Source: Bryobacteraceae bacterium
Lineage (GTDB): Bacteria; Acidobacteriota; Terriglobia; Bryobacterales; Bryobacteraceae
Assembly: GCA_030039005.1 (NCBI GenBank)
Contig: JASHQT010000338.1
Location: 1-19,157 of the forward strand
Length of the DNA stretch: 19,157 nt
Reading direction: 5' to 3'
Position numbers and translations under genes: made by a program. Position 1 is the stretch's first letter. Every line of letters begins with the position of its first letter. A model generated the notes under the pieces. The model was given only the letters and a program-made list of their open reading frames with translations, was not told the DNA's origin and searched no databases. Shown here piece after piece: positions 7,518 to 14,833 of the stretch.

Positions 7518-8657
7518 CTAAATCGCGCCTTCGTCCACTAGCCGTACTTTGACGTTGATCGTCCGGCCGCTGCGGAAGATCGTCAGATCCAGCGTATCCC
7601 CCGTGCGCTTGCTTGAAAGCGCCTGGCTGATGGCGTCGCTGCGGCTCACCGCCTTGCCGTCGATCGACATGATGAGATCGCCGCCCACCAGCAACTCCGC
7701 GTTCCCGATCTGCACTTCCTGCCGCCCTCCCCGCAGGCCCGCGCGCGCCGCCGACGAGCCCGGGTCTACTTCCTGGATCAGCAGCCCGCCCGCCGTCGGC
7801 AGATGCAGCGCATCGGCGTAATCGCCCGCGATCCAAACCACCGAAGCGCCCAGCTTCGGCCGCTTCCGGCCGGCTTGGAAATCCTCCAGCAGCAGCTTCG
7901 CCCGATTGATGGGCATCGCAAACCCGATGCCGATGTTGCCGTTCGGTCCCAGGATGGCCGTGTTGATGCCCACCACATTGCCGGAGGAATCGAGCAGCGG
8001 GCCGCCGCTGTTGCCCGGATTGATCGCCGCGTCGGTCTGGATCAATCCTTCCAACGTCTCGTCGTTATCTCCGCGGATGCTGCGCCCGAGCGAACTGACG
8101 ATCCCCACCGTCAGCGTTCCCTGCAACCCGAAGGGGTTTCCGATCGCCAGCACTTTCTGTCCCACCTGCAATGCATCGGAATCGCCCAGGTGCAGCACGG
8201 GCAGCTTCCCGCGCGGCGTGATCTGCAACAGCGCCACATCGTTGGCTTCGTCGCGGCTCAGTAACTGCGCCTTGTAGCGTGTCTGGTCCGGCAGCGTCAC
8301 CTCCAACTGCCGCTCGTTCGCCACCACGTGGCTGTTGGTCAGGATTTTCCCGTCGGCGCTGATCAAAAACCCTGAGCCCTGGTCTTTGGAAGGATACACC
8401 TCGAAAAAAATCGTCCGCCTGTACACCGTGCTTGTGATGTTCACCGTCGCCAGGTGCGCCGACTTGTAGATTTCGATGTTGTTCATCTCGTCGGAACTCA
8501 GACCGGTGGCATGCGCGGCCAACGGGCCCGACCATAGCGGCCCGCCGCTCGAGACCGGATTCAGAACCCGCCGCTGTCCCCAATCCGTCTTGGTGGTGAC
8601 CAAAAGAAATGCGCTCACCAGCAGAACGGTGATGACGAAGATGCGCGAAAATTTCAT
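7518..8657 (-). CDS. htrA: HtrA/Deg-type serine protease with PDZ domain
   Basis: A 379-residue envelope protease/chaperone for misfolded proteins. Residues about 5-22 form an uncleaved-looking hydrophobic anchor (FVITVLLVSAFLLV), so the protease domain should face the periplasm. The chymotrypsin-like domain has His110 in LTNSHVVA, Asp140 in ANDVALL and Ser217 in GNSGGP. One PDZ domain follows (about 280-375). HtrA proteins usually act as trimers or larger assemblies. The ATG shares an ATGA overlap with the coaE stop codon, which implies translational coupling and, with folD, an operon. The coding sequence ends at a TAG immediately upstream of the repair-gene remnant. All key residues are present. 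Confidence 0.94.
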   Translation of the reverse strand: MKFSRIFVITVLLVSAFLLVTTKTDWGQRRVLNPVSSGGPLWSGPLAAHATGLSSDEMNNIEIYKSAHLATVNITSTVYRRTIFFEVYPSKDQGSGFLISADGKILTNSHVVANERQLEVTLPDQTRYKAQLLSRDEANDVALLQITPRGKLPVLHLGDSDALQVGQKVLAIGNPFGLQGTLTVGIVSSLGRSIRGDNDETLEGLIQTDAAINPGNSGGPLLDSSGNVVGINTAILGPNGNIGIGFAMPINRAKLLLEDFQAGRKRPKLGASVVWIAGDYADALHLPTAGGLLIQEVDPGSSAARAGLRGGRQEVQIGNAELLVGGDLIMSIDGKAVSRSDAISQALSSKRTGDTLDLTIFRSGRTINVKVRLVDEGAI

Positions 8658-9274
8658 GCTGTTAAACTCCGCAGCGACCGGTATACGGTGCGTACCTGCT
8701 CGAGCGTTGCTTCCTGATCGCCCGACGTGTCGATCACGTAATCCGCCACGCGCAATTTCTGCTCCAACGGCAATTGCCGGGCCAGCCGCGCCTGGATCTC
8801 TTCTTTACTATACGAACCCCGCTGTAATGCCCGTTCCATCTGCTCTTCGGCTGTGCAAGTGACGACGATTAACCGGTCGAAATCCTTGTATCTACCAGTT
8901 TCAACCAGAATCGCCGCCTCCACAACTACGATGCCCCGCGGGTGGCGCCGCGCAATTTCGGCCATTCTCGCTTCTTCGCGCTTCTGCACCGGAGGATGCA
9001 CCAGGCCGCTCAGCTTCGCCAGCCGTTCGGCATCGTGGAAGACTATCCCGCCCAGCTTGCGGCGGTTGATCCTTCCATCGGAATCCAGAATCTCCCCGCC
9101 GAACTCCTGGATGATCGCCTCGTAGGCTTCCCCGCCCGGCAGCATGACCTCATGCCCCAGCTGATCGGCTTCGATGAGGTAACAACCTAGATCGGCCAGC
9201 GCCTGACCCACGAAGCTCTTCCCCGATGCCAGCCCGCCCGTCAATCCCACTCGCAGCACGCCGCCTCGCAGCAC
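8654..9274 (-). CDS. coaE: dephospho-CoA kinase CoaE
   Basis: Phosphorylates the 3'-hydroxyl of dephospho-CoA, the last step of coenzyme A synthesis, in the cytosol. The protein is 206 residues from the GTG at 9274, typical for the family. The Walker A P-loop GGLASGKS is at residues 13-20, and EADQLGHEV, VFHD and the VVVEAAILVETG segment are also family-typical. A second GTG at 9259 has GAGG just upstream and would give MLRVGLTGG, the more usual N-terminus; it is a serious alternative start because 9274 has no visible Shine-Dalgarno. The gene lies 4 nt after folD and overlaps htrA by ATGA. Confidence 0.95.
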   Translation of the reverse strand: MLRGGVLRVGLTGGLASGKSFVGQALADLGCYLIEADQLGHEVMLPGGEAYEAIIQEFGGEILDSDGRINRRKLGGIVFHDAERLAKLSGLVHPPVQKREEARMAEIARRHPRGIVVVEAAILVETGRYKDFDRLIVVTCTAEEQMERALQRGSYSKEEIQARLARQLPLEQKLRVADYVIDTSGDQEATLEQVRTVYRSLRSLTA

Positions 9275-9278
9275 GAGC

Positions 9279-10151
9279 CTAGTCTATCGATAAATGCTGC
9301 TCGGCCAACTCGACCGTGTTCGACATCAGCATTGCGATCGTCAACGGTCCCACGCCGCCCGGCACAGGAGTGTACGCGCTCGCGAGCGCCTTGGCGTCAT
9401 CCGGATTCACATCCCCGGCGAGCTTCCCATCCGCTTTGCGATTCATCCCCACGTCCACGATCACCGCGCCCGGTTGGATGAAATCGCGCGTGATCAGATG
9501 CGGCCGCCCGATCGCCGCAACCAGAATATCGGCCCTCCGGCATTCTTCAGCCAGATGAACCGTCTTTGAATGACACATCGTCACGGTGGCATTGGCGTGC
9601 AGCAAAAGCAGCGCCAGGGGTTTTCCGACGATATCGCTCCGCCCCACCACCACGGCCTTCCGCCCCGCTACCGGAATCTGGTACCGCCGCAGCATGTCCA
9701 TGATCCCCACCGGCGTGCACGGGCGCGGCCCGGGAATGTTTTCCACCAGCGCCCCGACGTTCACCGGATGAAACCCGTCCACATCTTTGTCCGGCCGCAC
9801 CGCGCGCAACACCCGGCTCTTGTCGACCTGCACCGGCAGCGGCGTTTGAACAAGAATCCCGTCGATCTCCGGCCGCTGGTTCAAGCCCTCGATGATGCCC
9901 AGCAATTCGCCCGTGGACACGCTCTCCGGCCGCGTAATTTCCTCGCTGTAAATCCCCAGCTCCGCCGAAGTCTTGCCCTTGAGCCGGACGTACAACTCCG
10001 AACTCGGATCCCTGCCCACCAGAATCATCGCCAGACCCGGCGGCCGATGCGCCCGCTTGAACTCTTCCACTCGCGGCTTCAACTCCGCGAAAATCTGTTC
10101 GCGCACCCATTTTCCATCCAAAATGAGCGGCGTAGTGCTGGCTTCATTCAT
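9279..10151 (-). CDS. folD: bifunctional methylenetetrahydrofolate dehydrogenase/cyclohydrolase FolD
   Basis: Interconverts 5,10-methylene-, methenyl- and 10-formyl-tetrahydrofolate using NADP, supplying one-carbon units for purines and formyl-Met. I chose the ATG at 10151 (290 residues) because the upstream in-frame extension to 10187 adds 12 residues not seen in the family. Active-site residues are present: Tyr54, Lys58 and Lys60 in YVRLKGK, the DGILVQTPLP loop, the PDKDVDGFHP segment, the nucleotide-binding GRSDIVGKP (about 170-178) and the C-terminal PVPGGVGPLT signature. It is the first gene of the folD-coaE-htrA operon. The intergenic region to the divergent methyltransferase holds repeat copy A. 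Confidence 0.96.
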   Translation of the reverse strand: MNEASTTPLILDGKWVREQIFAELKPRVEEFKRAHRPPGLAMILVGRDPSSELYVRLKGKTSAELGIYSEEITRPESVSTGELLGIIEGLNQRPEIDGILVQTPLPVQVDKSRVLRAVRPDKDVDGFHPVNVGALVENIPGPRPCTPVGIMDMLRRYQIPVAGRKAVVVGRSDIVGKPLALLLLHANATVTMCHSKTVHLAEECRRADILVAAIGRPHLITRDFIQPGAVIVDVGMNRKADGKLAGDVNPDDAKALASAYTPVPGGVGPLTIAMLMSNTVELAEQHLSID

Positions 10152-10207
10152 CTTGAAATCGCAGGATAACAGGCAGGCCCTCGCCAATCAACGACTGCAC
10201 ATTGCGT

Positions 10208-10270
10208 CCGCACCGTGCCTGTTTCCCCGGTCCCCAGTCCCGGAGGCGACGCCGCAGGCGAAGCCGATCC
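10208..10270 (+). repeat. intergenic hairpin repeat, copy A
   Basis: A 34-nt upstream arm starting CCGCACCGTGCCTGTT leads to a hairpin core beginning at 10242. The core pairs GGC-GAC-GCC with GGC-GAA-GCC around a GCA loop. The middle of the stem has a G.A and an A.A mismatch where other copies have tandem G.A/A.G. It lies between the divergent folD and methyltransferase genes, about 60 nt before the methyltransferase ATG, in plus orientation. Confidence 0.75.
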
Positions 10271-10326
10271 CATCCCAACCCGGTGATGCGGCGCGGCGTC
10301 TAGCCTGCACGCTAAACTGAGTTCGC

Positions 10327-11154
10327 ATGCAAGGCTACGATTTCCGCCGCGTTTCCGTCACCGCCCTGATACCCGCGTTTGCCCGCGGCGAATACACCTC
10401 CATTCCCTACGCCAAGCAGATGCTTGCGTTTCTCCGCCGCCGCGGCGCCACTTTATCCGACGGCCCATGGTCGGACGACGCCGCGCGTGCCTTCGCTCCC
10501 GTATTCGAAGCGCGCTTTCGCGCCGTGACCCGTGCGGTCGCCGAAAAAGGCGCCACCCAGGTGCTCGAACTCGCCGCCGGGCTTTCTCCGCGCGGCATGG
10601 AACTCTCTCAACAAGGCATCGTCTACGTGGAATCCGATCTCGCCGAATCGATGACCCGCAAGCGCGAAATTGTCACCGCCGTTCTCGGCGCCGTCCCTCC
10701 GAACTTGCATCTTTGCGCGGCCAGCGCCCTCGATCGATCTCAGCTTCTCGAATGCTGCTCGCCCTTCGCGGCCGGGCGCCCCGTAGCCGTCACTACCGAA
10801 GGCCTGCTGCGCTACCTGACCTTTGACGAGAAGGCGCTAGTCGCCCGCAACGTGCACGAGATTCTCCAGCATTATGGCGGATGGTGGATCACACCCGATG
10901 TCCACCTGCGAAGCTTGACCCTGCGGCAGAACGCGGAGTACCGGCAGAAGGAGCTCGATACCTTGGGCCGCAGCCTCAACGCGAATTACTTCGAGGATCT
11001 GGACCACGCGCATCGCTTTTTCGAAAGCTTTGGCTTCGCCGTGGACTCGCGTCCGCTCTTTGAAAGCCCTCAGGACCCGATCGCGGCTCCGCAGAGCGAT
11101 CAGCCCGTTGACCTGAACGACTTCCGGCTATTTACCTTGACCCCGAAACCCTGA
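10327..11154 (+). CDS. class I SAM-dependent methyltransferase, LCM/PPM1-like
   Basis: A 275-residue protein with the Rossmann SAM-binding motif LELAAGLSPRG (motif I), acidic YVESDL at the end of beta 2, and EGLLRYL, which resembles the EGLLMYL signature of the leucine carboxyl methyltransferase family. That family includes bacterial enzymes acting on small molecules, so a protein-phosphatase substrate should not be assumed. No membrane segment or signal peptide is visible. No clear Shine-Dalgarno precedes the ATG, and hairpin repeat A sits in its upstream region. The gene is divergent from folD and followed at 211 nt by the histidine kinase. The fold call is good; the substrate is unknown. 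Confidence 0.82.
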   Translation: MQGYDFRRVSVTALIPAFARGEYTSIPYAKQMLAFLRRRGATLSDGPWSDDAARAFAPVFEARFRAVTRAVAEKGATQVLELAAGLSPRGMELSQQGIVYVESDLAESMTRKREIVTAVLGAVPPNLHLCAASALDRSQLLECCSPFAAGRPVAVTTEGLLRYLTFDEKALVARNVHEILQHYGGWWITPDVHLRSLTLRQNAEYRQKELDTLGRSLNANYFEDLDHAHRFFESFGFAVDSRPLFESPQDPIAAPQSDQPVDLNDFRLFTLTPKP

Positions 11155-11190
11155 GTCCACACTCACACATCCCCTCACCCTCGATTCCTT

Positions 11191-11254
11191 CCGCCGCGTG
11201 CCTGTCCTGCCAATCCCCGCCCTCGGAGGCGACGACTTCAGTCGGAGCCGATCC
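11191..11254 (+). repeat. intergenic hairpin repeat, copy B
   Basis: Aligns without gaps to copies A and D over the 34-nt arm (CCGCCGCGTGCCTGT...), with the hairpin core starting at 11225. The core is GGC-GAC-GAC pairing with GTC-GGA-GCC around a TTCA loop. The tip thus differs from A and D, while pairing and the tandem G.A/A.G mismatch are kept. Confidence 0.75.
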
Positions 11255-11263
11255 CCCCGCCAA

Positions 11264-11297
11264 CCCCGGAGGCGACGACTTCAGTCGGAGCCGAGCC
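11264..11297 (+). repeat. intergenic hairpin repeat, copy C (core only)
   Basis: A core-only copy directly after copy B, with the same GACTTCAGTC tip and GGCGAC/GGAGCC frame but without the 34-nt arm. It is followed by a further shrunken piece, GGCGAGGCGGAGCC, at about 11301-11314. Copy C ends about 20 nt before a TACAAT (11317-11322) that could be the -10 of the histidine kinase promoter. Confidence 0.7.
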
Positions 11298-11364
11298 TCC
11301 GGCGAGGCGGAGCCGTTACAATCTGAGTGGGTGCACTAAACGGGGGCGCACCTTCGAACGTTTC

Positions 11365-14300
11365 ATGGCCGAACAGGCAAAATCCGCTGCACTTGGCTCA
11401 GGCTACGAGTGTTTGCAGGGCGGAGGCGAGATGGGCGCCTTTATGCGCTCGTTCGACTGGGCGCATAGCTTGCTCGGTCCCGTCGACCAATGGCCGCAAA
11501 GCCTGCGCACCACCGTCAGCACCTGCTTGAACTCCCGGTTCGCCATCCTCATCTGGTGGGGACCGGAGTTGGTGATGCTGTACAACGACGCCTATCGCCA
11601 GATCATCGGCGCGAAACATCCCGCCGCCTTGGGCCATCCCGGACGCGAGTGCTGGCCCGAAATTTGGCACATCATCGGTCCCATGCTCGAAGGCGTTCTC
11701 GAACGCGGCGAGGCCACATGGTCCAATGACCTGTTGCTCATGTTGGAGCGCAGCGGTTATCCCGAGGAATGTTACTTCACCTTTTCCTACAGTCCCATTC
11801 GCGACGAATCGGGCCAGGTCGCGGGCGTCTTTACTCCCGTGGCCGACACCACCGAACGCGTGATCAACGAGCGCAGGATGGGCACGCTGCGCGCCTTGGC
11901 TGCCCGCGCCAGCGGGGCGCGCGACATCCAGTCCGCCTGCGCCGCCATCGCCGAAACGCTCTCGGAAAACGCGCGCAGCATTCCCTTCGCCAGCATTTAT
12001 CTTTTCGATGAATCCCGATCGTCGGCTAATCTCTGTGCCTCCGCCGGAATCGAAGTGGGTTCGCCCGCCGCGCTACCGCTCCTTCGCCTGTCCGAACTCC
12101 CGCCACCGCTTTCCGAAGCGGTCATCGAACCTCGAGTGACCGTGATCGACGATCTGGCCAGCATCTGGGGCCCCCTGCCGTGCGGCGCCTGGACGGTTCC
12201 CGCGCATTCCGCCGTCGTGCTTCCCATCCTCGTGCCCGGCCAGGCGTCCATCGGATTTGTGCTCGCCGGCGCCAATCCCCACAAGCGGGTGGACCAAAGC
12301 TACCGGACATTTTTCGAGCTGGTAGCCGGCCACATTTCCAGCGTCATCGCCGCGGCGCGCGCCTACCAGGAAGAGCGCAGCCGCGCCGAGGCATTGGCGG
12401 AAATTGACCGCGCCAAAACCACGTTCTTTTCCAACGTCAGTCACGAATTCAGGACGCCTCTCACTTTGCTGCTGGGTCCTCTGGAGGATGTACTGGCTGC
12501 GGCGCACGGCGGCGCGCTTCCCTCGGCTGCCGCCCGGAACCTGGAAATTGCCCATCGCAACGCCCTCCGCCTTCTGAAACTCGTCAATTCCCTTTTGGAT
12601 TTCTCCCGTATCGAAGCGCAGCGCACCCAGGCTTCCTACCAGCTCGTCGATCTCCCGGCTTTCACCGCCGGTCTCGCCGGCAATTTCCAGTCCTTGTGTG
12701 ACGAAGCCGGCCTGCGATTGGAAGTTCATTGCCCGCCCCTCCCGCCGGAACAGGCGGCCTACGTGGACCGCGATATGTGGGAAAAGATCGTGCTCAACCT
12801 CCTGAGCAACGCCTTCAAGTTCACGCTCCACGGCAAAATCGAAGTCCGCCTCCAAGCCCAGGGCGGATGCGCCGTTCTTACCGTGCGCGACACCGGCGTC
12901 GGCATTCCGCCCCAAGAACTTCCCCACATGTTCGAGCGTTTTCATCGCATCGAGCGCAGCCGCGGGCGAACGCAGGAAGGCACGGGTATCGGGCTGGCGC
13001 TGGTGCGGGAGCTCGCGAAATTCCATGGCGGCAGTGTCGGCGTGGAAAGCGCCGTGGGTCAGGGCAGCACATTCAAAGTCTCCATCCCGCTCGGAAAGCA
13101 ACACCTGGACGCGGAGCGGATCGCGCTATCGAGCGAAGTCACGGGCGACGTCGCCCTCAATCCGGTGCCCTCCGCTGCATTCGTCGCCGAAGCCTGGCGC
13201 TGGCTGCCGGACGATCTGCCGCAAACTCCGTACCCGGCCGCTGAAGAACACCCTGCCGGCGAACCAGCCACTGACCCATCTAGTAACAAAGAGGCGCGCG
13301 TTCTCTGGGCCGACGACAACCGCGACATGCGGGCCTACGTCAGCCGTTTATTGGGTAGCCGTTTTGACCTCGAGGTCGCCTCCGACGGAAAAGCCGCTCT
13401 GGACGCTGCGCGAGCGCGCCGGCCCGACCTGGTGCTGGCCGATATCATGATGCCCGGTTTGGACGGCTTCGCTTTGCTGCGCGAGATCCGCGCCGACCCG
13501 CACCTCGCGGAGATCCCCGTGATTCTGCTCTCGGCTCGCGCCGGAGAAGAAGCCCGCATCGAAGGCCTGCAAGCCGGCGCCGACGATTATCTGATCAAGC
13601 CCTTCAGCGCGCGCGAGCTGCTCGCTGTCATCCAATCCCACGTCCGCCAGTCTCGTTTTCGCCGGGAAGCGGCCGAAGCCCTGCGCCAAGCCGAGCGCAA
13701 CGCGCGCCTGCTGGCCGCCATCGTCGAGTCCTCCGACGACGCCATCATCAGCAAGGATCTCAACGGCATCATTACAAGCTGGAACCAAAGCGCCGAACGT
13801 CTGTTCGGGTACACCGCGGCCGAAGCCGTGGGCCAATCCGTCACGATTTTGATCCCGCCCGAACGGCTCGACGAAGAAACCGCCATCTTGGCCGCGCTGC
13901 GGCGTGGCGAGCGCTTCGACCATTTCGAGACCGTTCGCGTCCGCAAGGACGGCTCGCGGCTGAATCTCTCCTTGACCATCTCTCCCGTGAAGGATGCCGA
14001 AGGCCGCATCGTGGGCGCCTCGAAAGTGGCCCGGGACATTACCGCTTGGAAGCGGCAAGAGGCGGCGCTCAAGCAAGCTAACGCCGACTTGCAGCAGTTC
14101 GCGTATTCGGCTTCGCACGATCTGCAGGAACCCCTCCGCACCGTGACGGCCTACACTCAGCTCCTCGAAATGAGCCTGGGCCCGCGGCTCGGGGATCGCG
14201 ACAAGGAATTTGTCCGCTACATCGTGGACGCCTCCACCCGCATGCACAATTTGCTGCACGACTTGAGAGTCTACCTGCAGATTTCAACCGCCGATCATGA

Positions 14301-14766
14301 GCCGGCCGAAGAGATAGACTCGGGCGACACGGTGGGGCAAGCGCTGCAGAATCTCGATGCGGCCATCCGGGAAAGCGGCGCTTCGGTCGATTTCGCCGCT
14401 CTTCCGCGCGTCCGCATGCCGGCCTTCGAGCTGGAACAGGTCTTTCAGAATCTGATCGGAAACGCGATTCGCTATCGCGCGGGCGACCCGCCGCGCGTCC
14501 GGATCGCCGCGTCACGCCAAGGCGAGGAATGGCTTTTCTCCGTCCAGGACAACGGCATCGGCATCGCGCCTCAATTTCAAAAGCAGATCTTTGGGATCTT
14601 CCGGCGCCTCCACAGTCAATCCCAATATCCCGGCACCGGCATGGGTCTCGCCATTTGCCAGCGCAGCGTCGAACGGCACGGCGGCAAAATCTGGGTCGAA
14701 TCCGAGCCCGGAAAAGGCTCCACGTTTTTCTTCACCGTCCCCGTCGCCAATTCCCACAAACTTTAA
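11365..14766 (+). CDS. hybrid histidine kinase with two kinase cores flanking a receiver domain
   Basis: An 1133-residue cytosolic sensor kinase with no membrane segment. Domain order: PAS-like sensor (about 15-170, with YNDAYRQIIGAKHP and TFSYSPI); GAF-like (about 185-335); first HisKA with His360 in SHEFRTPL; first HATPase with Asn482 and DTGVGI at 509; receiver with acidic pair Asp650/Asp651, phospho-acceptor Asp693 in ADIMMPG and Lys745 in LIKPF; PAS (about 785-905); second HisKA with His918 in SHDLQEPL, the type seen in phytochrome-like kinases; and second HATPase with Asn1033 and DNGIGI at 1062. All catalytic residues of both cores look intact. No response-regulator gene is adjacent, so output must go to a distant partner. 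Repeats B and C and a possible -10 at 11317 lie upstream. Confidence 0.93.
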   Translation: MAEQAKSAALGSGYECLQGGGEMGAFMRSFDWAHSLLGPVDQWPQSLRTTVSTCLNSRFAILIWWGPELVMLYNDAYRQIIGAKHPAALGHPGRECWPEIWHIIGPMLEGVLERGEATWSNDLLLMLERSGYPEECYFTFSYSPIRDESGQVAGVFTPVADTTERVINERRMGTLRALAARASGARDIQSACAAIAETLSENARSIPFASIYLFDESRSSANLCASAGIEVGSPAALPLLRLSELPPPLSEAVIEPRVTVIDDLASIWGPLPCGAWTVPAHSAVVLPILVPGQASIGFVLAGANPHKRVDQSYRTFFELVAGHISSVIAAARAYQEERSRAEALAEIDRAKTTFFSNVSHEFRTPLTLLLGPLEDVLAAAHGGALPSAAARNLEIAHRNALRLLKLVNSLLDFSRIEAQRTQASYQLVDLPAFTAGLAGNFQSLCDEAGLRLEVHCPPLPPEQAAYVDRDMWEKIVLNLLSNAFKFTLHGKIEVRLQAQGGCAVLTVRDTGVGIPPQELPHMFERFHRIERSRGRTQEGTGIGLALVRELAKFHGGSVGVESAVGQGSTFKVSIPLGKQHLDAERIALSSEVTGDVALNPVPSAAFVAEAWRWLPDDLPQTPYPAAEEHPAGEPATDPSSNKEARVLWADDNRDMRAYVSRLLGSRFDLEVASDGKAALDAARARRPDLVLADIMMPGLDGFALLREIRADPHLAEIPVILLSARAGEEARIEGLQAGADDYLIKPFSARELLAVIQSHVRQSRFRREAAEALRQAERNARLLAAIVESSDDAIISKDLNGIITSWNQSAERLFGYTAAEAVGQSVTILIPPERLDEETAILAALRRGERFDHFETVRVRKDGSRLNLSLTISPVKDAEGRIVGASKVARDITAWKRQEAALKQANADLQQFAYSASHDLQEPLRTVTAYTQLLEMSLGPRLGDRDKEFVRYIVDASTRMHNLLHDLRVYLQISTADHEPAEEIDSGDTVGQALQNLDAAIRESGASVDFAALPRVRMPAFELEQVFQNLIGNAIRYRAGDPPRVRIAASRQGEEWLFSVQDNGIGIAPQFQKQIFGIFRRLHSQSQYPGTGMGLAICQRSVERHGGKIWVESEPGKGSTFFFTVPVANSHKL

Positions 14767-14833
14767 TCTGGGCCCATCCCTCCTTGAGTGGGCGCCAGAC
14801 TCAGTTTGGGCCATGGCGTCAGGATTACGCGGC

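Noticed and set aside
7015..7836. A 273-codon minus-strand frame overlapping the end of htrA
   Set aside because: Its first 100 codons are an out-of-frame reading of htrA. Only the part after the htrA stop is meaningful, and that part is reported as the repair-gene remnant.
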